Positions 31,780 to 42,911 of a stretch of DNA of 64,000 bases are shown here, piece by piece. The position numbers and the translations under genes were made by a program. Origin of the DNA: Solen grandis (lineage: Eukaryota; Mollusca; Bivalvia; Adapedonta; Solenidae); NCBI GenBank assembly GCA_021229015.1, contig CM037777.1:62879593-62943592 (forward strand). The letters run 5' to 3'. Below the pieces are notes generated by a model. It made no database searches. It was not told the DNA's origin and saw only the letters and a list, made by a program, of their open reading frames with translations. How positions within the stretch are numbered: position 1 is the stretch's first letter; the number at the start of each line of letters is the position of its first letter.

Positions 31780-32002
31780 ACAGTTATTAGTGAACGGATA
31801 AAAATGTGTATGTTTTGGCGACTGTGTATATATTTAACAACATTTGTGTGTTTTAATTGCTTTTTACGGTAAAGTATATTTAAAAAAAATCGGGAAACAG
31901 TTGCTTATATCAGCAGTGAGTTAAATATTTATATTACTCTGACATGACGGATCGTTTATCCCGGTAAACTCAAATAGTCAAGTCTCTATCCCTGGTAACT
32001 GT
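31780..32002 (+). other. Spacer with a SINE tail remnant
   Basis: Around 31962-31985 the words AACTCAAATAGTCAAG resemble the 3' tail of the SINE family seen at 21451. Otherwise nothing. Confidence 0.35.
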
Positions 32003-33126
32003 AAACAAGAGGGCCAAGATGGCCCTTGGTCGCTCACCTGAGAAAGATGATTGCTTAAGAAATAAAGATGCTTGAGTGTAAAAGTGAAATCTGGCTTTTT
32101 TATGGTGAAATGGGCATAACTCCTAAATTTACAAGTCAATATCAGTTATAATTGAACCCGATTGTGAGATTATGGGCATAAACATTGCCTTACAGTTTAA
32201 AAATGATTGTTAAAAAAATAAAGTTGGTAGAGAATAAACAAAGTGAAATCTTGCATTTTTTTTTATTAAAAGGGGCATAACTCCTGACCTAAATGACCCA
32301 TCTCAGCCACAATTGAACTCAATCGAGACATTATGGTCATTAACAATGTCATAAAGTTTGAAGATGATTGCTAAAAAAAGGAAGAAGCTAGAGTGTAAAC
32401 AACGTGAAATATGGCTTTTTTATATTAAAAGGGGCTTAACTCCTGACCTAATCAACTGATCTCAGTCATAATCAAACTCAATAGAGACATTATGGTCATA
32501 AGCATTGCCATAAAGTTTGAAGATGATTGCTCAAAAGATGAAGATGCTAGAGTGTAAACAAAGTGAAATATGGCATTTTTTTTAATATTAAAAGGGGCAT
32601 AACTCCTGACCTAATTGATGAATCTCAGCCATAATCGAACTCAATCGAGACCTTATGGTCATAAGCATTGCCATAAAGTTTGAAGAGGATTGCTCAAAAG
32701 ATGAAGATGCTAGAGTGTAAACAACTTGAAATATGGCATTTTTTAATATTAAAAGGGGCATAACTCCTGACCTAATGGTACGATATCAGCCATAATCGAA
32801 CTTGGCCGTGATTTTATGGTTATAAACATTGATATAAAGTTTGAAGATAATTGCTCATGAAATGAAGATGCTAGAGTGCAAACAATGTGAAAAAAGGGGC
32901 ATAACTCCTGACCTAATGTTCCGATATCAGCCATAATCGAACTTGGTCGAGATTTTATGGTTATAAACATTGTTTTAAAGTTTGAAGATAATTGCTCATA
33001 AAATGAAGATGCTAGAGTGCAAACAAACAAATTGTGGACGACGGACGACGGACGGACGGACGGACGACGGACATTCATCGATCCTAAAAGCTCATCCTGA
33101 GCACACGTGCTCAGGTGAGCTAAAAA
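32003..33126 (+). repeat. Hairpin-ended repeat with about six ~175-bp inner units
   Basis: Start AAACAAGAGGGCCAAGATGG, end AGCTCATCCTGAGCACACG..GCTCAGGTGAGCT. The inner units share GGGGCATAACTCCTGACCTA, a CAGCCATAATCGAACT stretch and AAGATGCTAGAGTG. A CGGA-rich run lies at 33037-33072. Open frames here arise from the repeat. Confidence 0.8.
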
Positions 33127-33934
33127 GCACGGAACATACACTCAGAAATTCCTGTAAATGGTTTAAATGCGGCATACCTCATTCCGAAATAAACCGTTTT
33201 AAAATGGTGCCGTTTTTTTATTGGTTTGATATAAGAAATAAACACTTGTCAGCACAAAAATTAACCTGTCACTTACGACTTTTCGGTATCGTCTCCCTTG
33301 ACTACTCCTCTTTTGTTTTATTATTTTCCCTTTACCTTCTGGTCGAAGTTTACACACCGGCGAAACACGAATGTATTGTTAGTTTTGTTTATCGACAGGG
33401 AAGTAGTGTAAAATTAAGTATCATTCTTGAAATGGACATTTTATTGTGCCAGTGTTCCATTGTTGTATTTTGTTTGTTAACTTTTGCTGTATTTGCTGTA
33501 TGCCAACATCACTGACATTGTGACACTCACTGACACGCACTCTAAACACAAACATCAAAATAAGGTGCGTCGGAATTGTGTACTCATTTGCATTAAAATA
33601 AAGATCACAAAAAAGCATGGGTAACATGACTGAAAGTTAGCAATCATCTGCTTGAAATTGTATCAAACGATCCAGTTTTAACTATAAATAACTTATATGC
33701 GAAGATCCAGTTCCAGCAATTTGATACCACGGGTGGGGGTGGGGGCAAACTCTGAAAATCACATGACATAGTGGGGGGAGGGGGGTCCACCCTTTATTAT
33801 GTATATTTTATGCATAATATCCAAATCTCGGGGGATCTGGACCTCTGGATCTCCGCATGACTTAGTTTACTATATTTCTGATCACTATATTTTCAGCAAA
33901 ATATTTATGGTGAATCAGGTGGTGAAAAAATTGT
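33127..33934 (+). other. Spacer, no supported gene
   Basis: A hydrophobic 27-residue frame from an ATG at about 33432 resembles a signal peptide but has no in-phase donor (see rejected items). G-rich runs lie at 33731-33745 and 33772-33786. Confidence 0.4.
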
Positions 33935-33992
33935 GGCCCGCCTGTGATTCGAACCCAGTGTCCAAGCACCTTACCACTGAGCTATCAAGCCA
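33935..33992 (-). repeat. Truncated tRNA-like sequence
   Basis: The minus strand reads GGCTTGATAGCTCAGTGGTA and later GGGTTCGAATCACAGGCGGG, so it has A- and B-box-like parts, but it is only about 58 nt and lacks a normal anticodon arm. Probably a pseudo-tRNA or SINE head. Confidence 0.5.
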
Positions 33993-34423
33993 CACAATCC
34001 AAAACCTCCCGATTCACCACAAAGTACCAGTACCCAGCTACATATACCACCTTCAAATTTATAATCTGTCACAAATTCTTAGACACAGAAGCATTGTTGA
34101 AATGTTCTCGAGGTTCCGAAGTAGTTATCTAACTTGATTATTTCAGTTGTAAATATACATTCCTCCATGATCTTTACTGTATATACATTGGATGTATTTT
34201 TTTTTTTGCTGAATTCCACTGCATTCTGTTAAATGCACGGGGAATTCCCCGTGGTTGAATGTGTATGCATGCTGATTTAAAATATATGATTATTTGGTAT
34301 AAAACGTTAGATAAAGAATAATGTTAGCTACAACGAGTTGTCTAATTTTAGTGTTTATAAAGAATAAAGTTGATCAAGTTACTTGGCACAGATGTTCCTT
34401 AGGTCACTCTCTACCAAGATTGT

Positions 34424-34612
34424 TCAGGGCCTTCCGTGGCAGAGAGGGTAAAGTCTCTGACTTTAACACTCACTCGGCATCTCACCGCGTGGGTTCGAAT
34501 TCCGGCAGGGTCATTCGGATTTTCATGTGAGGAAGCTTTCCGGCTGGCTTGCGGTAGGTCGATGGTTCTGCCCGAATGTCTCCGTGCATTCGGGGTCTTC
34601 CTCCACCTGTAA
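34424..34612 (+). repeat. tRNA-derived SINE, plus strand
   Basis: Head GGCCTTCCGTGGCAGAGAGG, B box GGGTTCGAATTCCGGC, core GGCTGGCTTGCGG and end TCCTCCACCTGTAAT. It abuts the integrase-family fragment that follows. Confidence 0.75.
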
Positions 34613-34629
34613 TAGGCAGTGTCTTATGT

Positions 34630-34967
34630 ACTGTTTTACACCAGTTATAAGATCAGAATTAGTCAAGTTTGTAAATGAGTGGAATGTACATGACATATCA
34701 GGCGATAAATCGGATGGACCAAAGGGAAAGCCAGATATAATGTATACACTTCCGCAACTGTATAACGCTGAGAACTATAGTCATGTCGTAAACGGAGACG
34801 AAGTAAATGTCTGCATGCACATGTATTCCAAATTAGGAAACCCAGGAGGATGCCTTCCAGAATTCTACAGATTATTCCAGCTTCTTTGTCCAACTGTGCC
34901 ATCATCAGCAGAGGAAGCATTTGATTTATACATTGAACTCTTAAATCGACTCTCGGTATTATTTTAA
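34630..34967 (+). pseudogene. C-terminal fragment of an integrase-core-type protein
   Basis: An open frame of about 110 codons ends at 34967. It contains FVNEWNVHDI, KGKPDIMYTLPQL and a helical end (EEAFDLYIELLNRL). This resembles the segment after the catalytic core of integrase-core proteins of invertebrates (W-N-x-H...G-x-P...LY..P). No catalytic D,D,E is present upstream because a SINE lies there, so this is at best an orphan 3' exon or a remnant. Confidence 0.4.
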
Positions 34968-35731
34968 TTGACTATCTACCGATGTAATTATATTCCTTCT
35001 GACCTCTTTGCCCGACCTACATGCTGAAAAGTAATCGTTGAGATGCTTCATTCTGTATTTTCTTTGCCATTTTTTCTATACATAATGGTTCTAATTATCA
35101 ATTCGACAGATATTTTCTCATTATTTTCGTGTTTATACAAATAGATTTTAGAACTTGTATAATATTTATCTGCAAGGTTCATGTTAAAAAAAAACACGTT
35201 GACTCTTGAATAGTTCGGGGCTATTATCAAGATTTTCTTTGTCATCTTTTTCTGGTATAAGAAAAAATATTTTAGATCTAATTTTAATTTCAGTTTCACG
35301 ACATGTCTAATTGAAATAAAGAAGTTATTTGCATTTTTTTTTCTTTAATCGGAATGCTAACAGATAGATGCTAAGACAGCAGTCTATGGGAAATTATTTA
35401 AATTTCAAATGTTCTTAGCTGCTAACAGAATATAAAGAATCCGGAATATGCAATAGGAAAAGGTTTGTCGTGTCTGTTTTATAATACCAATATTCATTTG
35501 CTAGTTTAACTTTAAAACCTGAAGTCGGGGAAAAAAAAAAGTTAATTTAAAATTATAAATAATTATTATTGATAAATACATGTCTGTATAAAAGTTCAAC
35601 TTGCTCAGCGTCCGTGTACGGGGAAGTGGGCAGATATCCAATATATATATTGTTCGTAACATGAAAATTCGTAAGAATATATCTAACATCTCATAATAGC
35701 TCATATTGATAAAGACTTTGTATTTATACAT

Positions 35732-35775
<44 letters not shown>

Positions 35776-36387
35776 CCCAAGCAAGTTATATGTTTAGTTG
35801 TTTTGTTTATTTGTAAAAACTTTATGAATATAATTATTTCAACTACACTCTTATTCTCATTGTAAGTAAATCTATAAATTTACACATTTGCTTAAGATAG
35901 TAAAATAGTGGGCTATACATTTTTTTAACATTATCAAATAGCATTCAAAAGCAAAATGAATCTCATATTCCACATGAGGGTCAGAATGCCCTGTCTCCAT
36001 AAGGAAATGTTAGCAGACCAAAAAGGTGCCAAAACTATATACCCAGAGTTAAATAATAAAACAAGAGAATTGCTAAATCTGTAGTACTGATGGATGCTCC
36101 CTTCAAAAAGGGCAATTCCATATTCAAATATGTTAACTGAAGGAAACATCTCCTAGATTAGGCATGGTGTTTATTGTGTACTGCACTTCTCTTCATTGAG
36201 CTCTAACTCCTATCGAAGACATTTTATGTTGATACCCCTTATAGTGAAGCTAAGCAGCTAACAGTATTATGACTAATGAAAGGGCAGACATCAAGTGGAC
36301 AAGATGAACAAAGCAGCAACCCTATGCTCCCCAATTTACAACAGCATCAATTGGATAACGTGAATAACAATTAACATTTTACAAAAT
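34968..36387 (+). other. Spacer with a CT/TA microsatellite
   Basis: A (CT)n-(TA)n tract lies at about 35733-35774. The remainder is AT-rich with no supported gene. Confidence 0.5.
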
Positions 36388-36907
36388 AAACAAGAGAGCC
36401 ATGATGGCCCTGACTGAATTGCTCAATTGAGAAAGATTGCTTCCTAATCATCATTGCCTTCACAAGTCATACTGAATAAAAAACATCAACAATATTTATG
36501 AAAATTAAGCCAAAATATGGCTTTTAGAGTGACCTCTTTTTATCCTTTTGGTCTGAATTTGGAACCTAATAGAAACTCTTATCTGACTGATGTTAATGAA
36601 AATCAGGCAAAAATATGGATGTTCCAAATATGACCTTGTGACCCAATTTCGAACTTGACCAATTTTTAACAAGGGTTTTTTAAAAATTTGACCTAGTGAC
36701 CTTGTTTTCGATCCCATTTTACCCAATTTTGAACTCGACCAAGATTTTATAAAACAAACATTCTGAGCAAACTTCATGACAATCAGGCTAAAGATATAGC
36801 TTCTAGAGTGTTAACAAGCCAATTGTTGATGACGGAAGATGTACGACGGACAATGTCCGATCAGAAAAGCTCACAATGAGCACGTTGTGCTCAGATGAGC
36901 TTAAAAA
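36388..36907 (+). repeat. Hairpin-ended repeat, forward, diverged
   Basis: Start AAATAAACAAGAGAGCCATG, end AGCTCACAATGAGCACG..GCTCAGATGAGCT. Inner units carry GACCTAGTGACC and GAACTTGACCAA. A truncated start of another copy follows at 36971-37012. Confidence 0.7.
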
Positions 36908-37181
36908 ACTGTATAACATTGTCAAATTAGCGCAGAGAAGCCTTTTATCCAGAAAAGTCTCTAAATGTTAACAAGAAGGCCAAAAACCCTGGGATGCTCA
37001 CATGAGAGAAAGACTACTTGAGCAAAAGGATATGTATAAATACTAAACTCTAGGGTGGGTGGGGGGGGAACCAAAATCCTAGACTTGTACTTTTGAACAA
37101 ACATCAGGGTTTAAACACTCCAATGAGTTATGCCCTATTGGTCTTTCTTAGTACACCTTGAACATTTTGTTTGATGATGAA

Positions 37182-38801
37182 TCAGTCCCTGAACGAATTC
37201 CACTGCAGTTGTTTGGAGGAGGGTTCTTGTTTATCAAATAAACCTAGAGACATGATAAGCATATAGACAGGTGTTCCTTCAATACACTTTACTAGTGATC
37301 CACAGGCTCGTGTGTGCATTGTTCTCAATCGGCTTATTCCCAAGTCACAGATCTTGACCATCAATGTTTTGGACACCAGAATATTTGATGGTTTGATATC
37401 CTGGTGGATAATAGGCGGTTTCAACCCATGTAAATAAGCTAGCCCCTGTGCAACTTGTAATGAAACAAACAGTTTATCATCACTATTTAACTTCATTTTT
37501 GGTTCTTCTCCTGGAAATATAATATCATCCAAGTCAATACAACCATCCATAAACTCAACAATAACATTGCCCTTGAGGCTTGCAAACTATATGCCATAAT
37601 TTGAACTAAGTTTGGATGTCTCAGTCGTGCCATTTCAATTTCATTTTTCACTATATTCACTTGTGCACTTCTCCCTTTTCTACCAATTGCGATTTTCTTA
37701 ATAGCAACATCTGTACCAAGCCATGACCCTTTGTACACTGTTCCAAAGTTTCCACGTCAAATTTCATCCCCAATTTGAAAATCTGAGGAAGACACGCTAG
37801 GAACATACCCCAAGAATTTCTGACAAACACCCCGCTCCTTGTTCTTCTGGTTTTACATCTTCATTTACCTGACTTTCTTTGTCTTTTGTGTCTGGGGCTT
37901 GTGAACAAAGATTCTCATTTTGTAAGAGTTCCAATTCATGTTCTGTTTTCAACTGGAAAGCCATGTTCTGGATCACATGTCCAATTTCAAATGAACCATC
38001 TTTTTTGAAAACGCAAACACCACTTGAAGTGTATTCCTTATTGTTGTGAGTGACCTTGGCAAAGTAAAGGCCAGGAGAATGAATGTTCACCACATACAAT
38101 CCTTTGCCGGATTGGTAACTTGAGCCATCGCATAACCATTCTATCAAAGGATCATCTTGCCAACACTTGACAACAACACCAAGAACAAAGTCACACAGTT
38201 CATAGCAATAAATCTCATGCGGTCCATGTAAAATAATTTCATCACTTTCTTTTGCACATGGAAACACATACTCTATGTTTCTTCCGCACTCAGTTGGTTT
38301 CCAGTCAATGTATGTATTCTGCCCCTTTGAGATCATACAAATATTGTATGATAATTGTAGTGGATTGATGTCTTCAGATGGTACATTCAAGATGTCAGGA
38401 TTACGACATGACTCACGCTCTATAACAGACACTTAACCAGGCAAAGTAATTGTAGCATCATTTTCACTTATCCTGTATGTAATACATATTGGATCAGAAA
38501 CAGTTATGTTCTGCACATTGTGGCTAGTCTCTTGCTCACTCAAATCCTTTACTAACTCTGCAGTATCAGTGAAGACACCACTGTCTGTAACCTTTTCTTC
38601 AGTGACTAGGTATATTTTGCAACGTGATGTACCATTTTCTTTAAGATATTGAGAAAATGTACATGAGAATCCTAAACTGTCTACAAAGTCACTCATGTCA
38701 CATCCCCCAACTTCTAAGGAGGAGTTCACTTCATTAGGAATGCCGAATTCAGACTTGGCTGCAGATATTATATTATGGTAAAATGTTTCACTTTTGGTCA
38801 T
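37182..38801 (-). pseudogene. Truncated protein-kinase pseudogene, intronless
   Basis: The minus-strand reading frame starts MTKSETFYHN at 38801. A first region (38433-38801) and a second (37797-38432) are in one frame, split by a TAA at 38433-38435, and encode an N-terminal part I do not recognise. A kinase domain follows: glycine loop RGNFGTVYKG with a TGA just before it (37757-37759), [28 protein letters not shown] (HRD changed to HQD), CDLGIS (DFG changed to DLG) and EGTPVYM, after which homology ends. Frameshifts lie near 37800 and 37590. The absence of introns suggests a retrocopy, though no poly-A tail is seen. The family looks TKL/RIPK-like, uncertain. Confidence 0.65.
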
Positions 38802-40510
38802 TCTGATTTCATGAATGCCACCTCCATTTTTTTTTTATTTGCTTTTTTTTTTGTTGCTGTTTCCCTCTACTTTTCAGTCCAACATATACAGTCATTGTAC
38901 TGTGAGGATCTGCATCTTTCTACAAAATAAATTGGAAATGTTATATTACCAAATTTTTTACTAAAACAGTCACATTTATCATTTTCAATTTTAAGTTTGA
39001 GTTTTATGCCTTTATAAAGAATAATGTTATAGTTCAGTGCGAAGTGTAAATCAAGGATGGACTGACAGGTTTTGAGGTTACGATAGGTTGTGGAGTATAA
39101 TACTGAATGGATACCAGCTGATACATGTACATAGAATTTCTGTTTTTTAAAGTGATGTCACAAAACAAAATGGCTAAGAGCAACAGTGAAAACAATACAT
39201 GTAGCAACGCATAAATGCAATGCCTTTTAGGGTTATTATTTGATCACGATCGAGCTTTGGTTATGGTGTTACGATGGTGTTTTTAAATTTTTGTTTCTGA
39301 TGATAACTAGTTTATGGCCCTGTGTACTAGACTGATCAATGTTAATCAGGTATAAGTTATATCCTGTTTTATCCCCTCTGATTAGCAAGCATAAACTGAG
39401 AACCCTGAGAGAGATGTATGATAAAGAATATCTACACTTTAAATAATCAATAAACATGAAAAAATATCAGATAAATATATTTAGTTGGTTGAAATCTAAA
39501 CAAGAGCTGTCCGAATACAGCATGCTCGACTATTCTCAGTGCATATCCATCACTCAGACATAACCTAAAACCTAAGCAAGCAAAACTTAAAAAAAAAATC
39601 AATGAAACAGTGATTATTGAAACAATCCATGACCAAGTATTGTAAGCTACAATAATGACTAAAAATCTTAACAATTTTAATTGAATAACTTCAGTAGTTG
39701 TGGAGATACAAATTGTAAAAGGAGAAAATTTCAGTAAAATTCCTAGAGAAAGAAATGGTAATTGTGAGCTATATTATTTATCCCAAATAAGTATATGCAG
39801 TTTAAGGTAAATGCATTCATTGGTTGTGGAGATCTATACAATTTGCTCACATAAATTTAACAAGAGATTTCTGAGTCAGGAAGGAACATATTCAGAAATA
39901 TCCATGACAGAGTTATGGATCCATCTTTGTGATAATGACCCTGAATATGTATGTAAAGTTTCAAATGAAAAGCTTCTAGCTCATTGGTAATGGAGATATA
40001 AGTTCTAAAATCTAACAACACATTTCATATAAATTGCATACAAATATCTAACAACAAATTTCTATGGTGAAAAGTAGATAATTCTGTACATAATTTATGA
40101 CAGATTGACTTCTCTTTGAATGTGAGCTGTAAAAATGATCCAAAGAACAAGTTTTAGTTTCAAGTGAATGCCTTCAGTTGTTATTGAGAAATAATTTTCT
40201 CATAAATTTATGACTTGCCTGATATTTTTAAGTAATTCAGGGGTCATAATTCCATGAATATGCAAGATGGAGTTATTGAACTCCATATATCAGTAAGATG
40301 GATCAATGGGAAGGCTGGTATGTAGTATGAACACAGTCGTGATTCACAACCGCTGACATTTTCAGAAAATACAGCATAGGTCTGCAACTTAAACACAATG
40401 GACAATCCATTGACCTATGATCACAAAAGATGACTTCAACGGTTGCTAATATGTACAACAATTCTGTACATCATTTTGCATAATTGTGTTTGTGTCTTTT
40501 AATGTTATGT
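38802..40510 (+). other. Spacer with a diverged dispersed repeat
   Basis: From about 39499 a repeat starts AAACAAGAGCTGTCCGAATAC and is followed by loose tandem modules containing TTGTGGAGAT and CCTTCAGTTG to about 40350. No gene recognised. Confidence 0.5.
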
Positions 40511-40785
40511 TGTGACGGCTGGTTGCCGGTTATTTATGGACGCATAAATAACAGGGAACCAGTCCGGAGTTCATGGAAGCTGAGCGCGTGCATGTGCGCA
40601 GCCAAGGAGAGGCGTACACAAACAGGTACCCTCAGCGTTCCAAGCTCAGTCTTGCTGAAGGTTTTGCAGTGTGTAGACGTGCTGCGTCTACGGGTTACCA
40701 ATTACATAGGCGAGACTACAGTGAAGTGTAGTTAGTTTATAGAAGCACTTATCAGTAACTTAGATAACCAGTGTAAACTAACAGA
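40511..40785 (+). repeat. Candidate 5' LTR
   Basis: Starts TGTGACGGCTGG and ends just before the primer-binding site, giving an estimated 270-290 bp. A TATA-like stretch (GCATAAATAAC) lies near 40542-40552. The boundaries are approximate because no second LTR is available for comparison; TGTTATG at 40503 is an alternative start. Confidence 0.5.
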
Positions 40786-40793
40786 CACTTTAT

Positions 40794-40804
40794 TGGTGTC
40801 AGAA
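40794..40804 (+). promoter_or_regulatory. Primer-binding site, tRNA-Leu type
   Basis: TGGTGTCAGAA is complementary to the 3' end of a metazoan tRNA-Leu (ending ..TTCTGACACCA). The position about 10 bases after the LTR end fits minus-strand priming of reverse transcription. Confidence 0.7.
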
Positions 40805-41504
40805 TAAATCGGAAAGATTTATCGTCTGGATTAGCTTGAGCTTAGAGATTTTTTATCGGATAAGTTCGCGCCACTGACACAGAGGTAGATTCTTCAGCGC
40901 TTCGCAGGGGTCCAGCCGGAAGCGGTCAGGTTCGTTTATTTTATAAACAATTGTGATTTGTTTCAGAAGCAGTGTGTTTTGTTTATTTTTTCAAACACAA
41001 TTGTGCGAAGTGTGCAGCTTTTTAAGGCTCGGAAGAATCTGTCTATTTTCAAAAAATCGAGCGTTCGCATTTGGCGGCCATCTTGTTTTTAGCAAGCTCG
41101 ATTCGATTTGTTATTGTTTTTAAGCAATAATATATTCGATAAAGAAACTGAATTATTACAGGGGATTAAGCAATTGTTTATTATAATTGTTAAATAAGCT
41201 CATCCCTTTTCAATTTAAGTTCCAGAACTTTTTAAGTTAGGAATTAAATCTGTGTTCTGTTTATATGCATAAACTGAACAATCGCAAGTGATCGCGATAT
41301 TTTTAAAAATTCAATAAAATAATTCAGGGGGATATAACATTTAGATTGATTGAGATTAGAAATTTTATTTTCATTCTCTCGATTTATTAGTGTTATTAAC
41401 AGTTGGATTGATAGAGGATAGGAATTTTATTTTTCATTCTCTCAATTCAATGTCCAGAGTATCACTTTCATTACATTTACAGTAATTAAGTATTTATTTT
41501 GAAA

Positions 41505-42911
41505 ATGTCTCTGTTTATTAATACGGCTTCTGCAAAGCAGATTCAGAGAGCGCTCCCGAATTTCTCGGAGAGGAAAGCGGCCCTGCTTGTTGACTATAGA
41601 GACATTTTGGGTCAGCTTACTCCTGATAGCTTGCAGGTCTTCCTTAATAAAAGGCCAAGCAAAGAGTTTTTAGCTTTAATAAATTTTGCGCCGTACAAGG
41701 AATACAGTGAGGAGGAAGATAGAGATTTGGAAGCTAGATTAGCTAGCTTGGAAATTCTCTCTACCTCAGGAGAGCAGGGCGGTGCAAGATCGAAGACTAC
41801 GGCTGGAGCGAAGCTCAGGTCGGTAGTTACTAGGGTAGAACCTAATGATGAGCCTCAGCCTTTAAGAAGATAGGAGAAAAGATCTTCAAGAAAGAATCAG
41901 ACTTTTAGTTCTGATGAGAGCTCAGAGCCTAGCTCCGACAGTAGCCTGGAGAAGGACTGTCGTCATAGAAGTAAAAAACATGGGCGAAACAGGAAATCCC
42001 ATAAAAGCTCCAGGAAGCATGGCCATAGGCATAGGTCAAGCTCAGGGGAGAGGAGTTCAAGTTCCTCTAGTGAGTCTAGTTTATCTAGATCAAAGGGGGG
42101 TGACCCTAGAAGGCTGCCCAAAAACTTAAAGTTTACGGGGGAGAGCAGTTGGATCTCGTTTGAGGCGAGATTCATCAGCTATAAGAAAGTCCTAAAGTGG
42201 TCCCCCGAGGAATGTCGGGATTACCTGTACTGGAGCCTAGAGGATAAGGCACTGGACTTTTTAAGTTTGGTACAAACTGGGAAGCGTCTCACTTATAAAG
42301 AGATGATGAAAAAGTTGGAGAAACGCTTTGGAACTATGGAGCTGTCAGAGACAGCTAGGACTAAGTTCCATCAGGCCCAGCAAAATCCTCAGGAGTCCTT
42401 GGAGGATTGGGCAGATAGAGTATTGACACTCGCCACGCCGGCATTCCGAGGGATGTCTGAGAGCTTTGCTCAAAAGGAGGTAGTGTCACGATTCTGTCAG
42501 GGGTGTTTAGACAAGGAGGCAGGGAGGCATTCCGGCCTTGCATACCCCAAGTCCATTGAGGAGGCACTAAACCACATTAAGTGCTTCCAACATTACTCTA
42601 CTGCTATGAATGTGGGCGGGCGCCGACGGCAGGACCCGGTGCATATTAATGCAGTGGAGGAAAGGGACGGGAAGCTAGAAAAGATGATTGGGAGTCTGAC
42701 TCAGCGCCTAGAACAGCTAGAGCAGACAAGGAGTCACCCTTCTGTGAAACCCTCCACTCCAATGAGGCCTGGTGAGAAAAATTGCTTTTTCTGTAACCAG
42801 CCAGGCCACTTCAAGCGCGAGTGTGAGAGGTACCAGGAGTGGGCATCCAAGAAAGCTTTAAACGGACAAGGGCGGGGAGCGCAGGGCAAGCACCCAGGCC
42901 CGAAGTATTAA
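41505..42911 (+). pseudogene. gag, interrupted by one in-frame TAG
   Basis: A 469-codon frame starts at ATG 41505 (MSLFINTASAKQ) and stays open to TAA at 42909-42911 except for a TAG at 41871-41873 (codon 123). It shows an Arg/Ser/His-rich stretch around codons 145-185, a capsid-like helical region, and a CX2CX4HX4C zinc knuckle (CFFCNQPGHFKREC). The product would package element RNA. The TAG sits in the middle of gag, so it is more likely a nonsense mutation than a programmed stop. Confidence 0.8.
42857..42863 (+). promoter_or_regulatory. -1 ribosomal frameshift heptamer TTTAAAC
   Basis: The heptamer reads T TTA AAC in the gag frame (codons GCT TTA AAC), exactly the X XXY YYZ phase needed. 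It lies in the gag-pol overlap, 46 bases before the gag stop, and is followed by GC-rich sequence that could form a stimulatory structure. TTTAAAC is one of the strongest known slippery sites. Confidence 0.75.

Noticed and set aside
32749..33141. 130-residue minus-strand frame
   Set aside because: It lies wholly inside tandem units and the hairpin end of a dispersed repeat.
33432..33515. Hydrophobic 27-residue frame that looks like a signal peptide, possibly the first exon of gene B
   Set aside because: It runs into a TGA and has no GT donor in phase 1, which the FTP exon requires. It lies 14 kb away with no other support.
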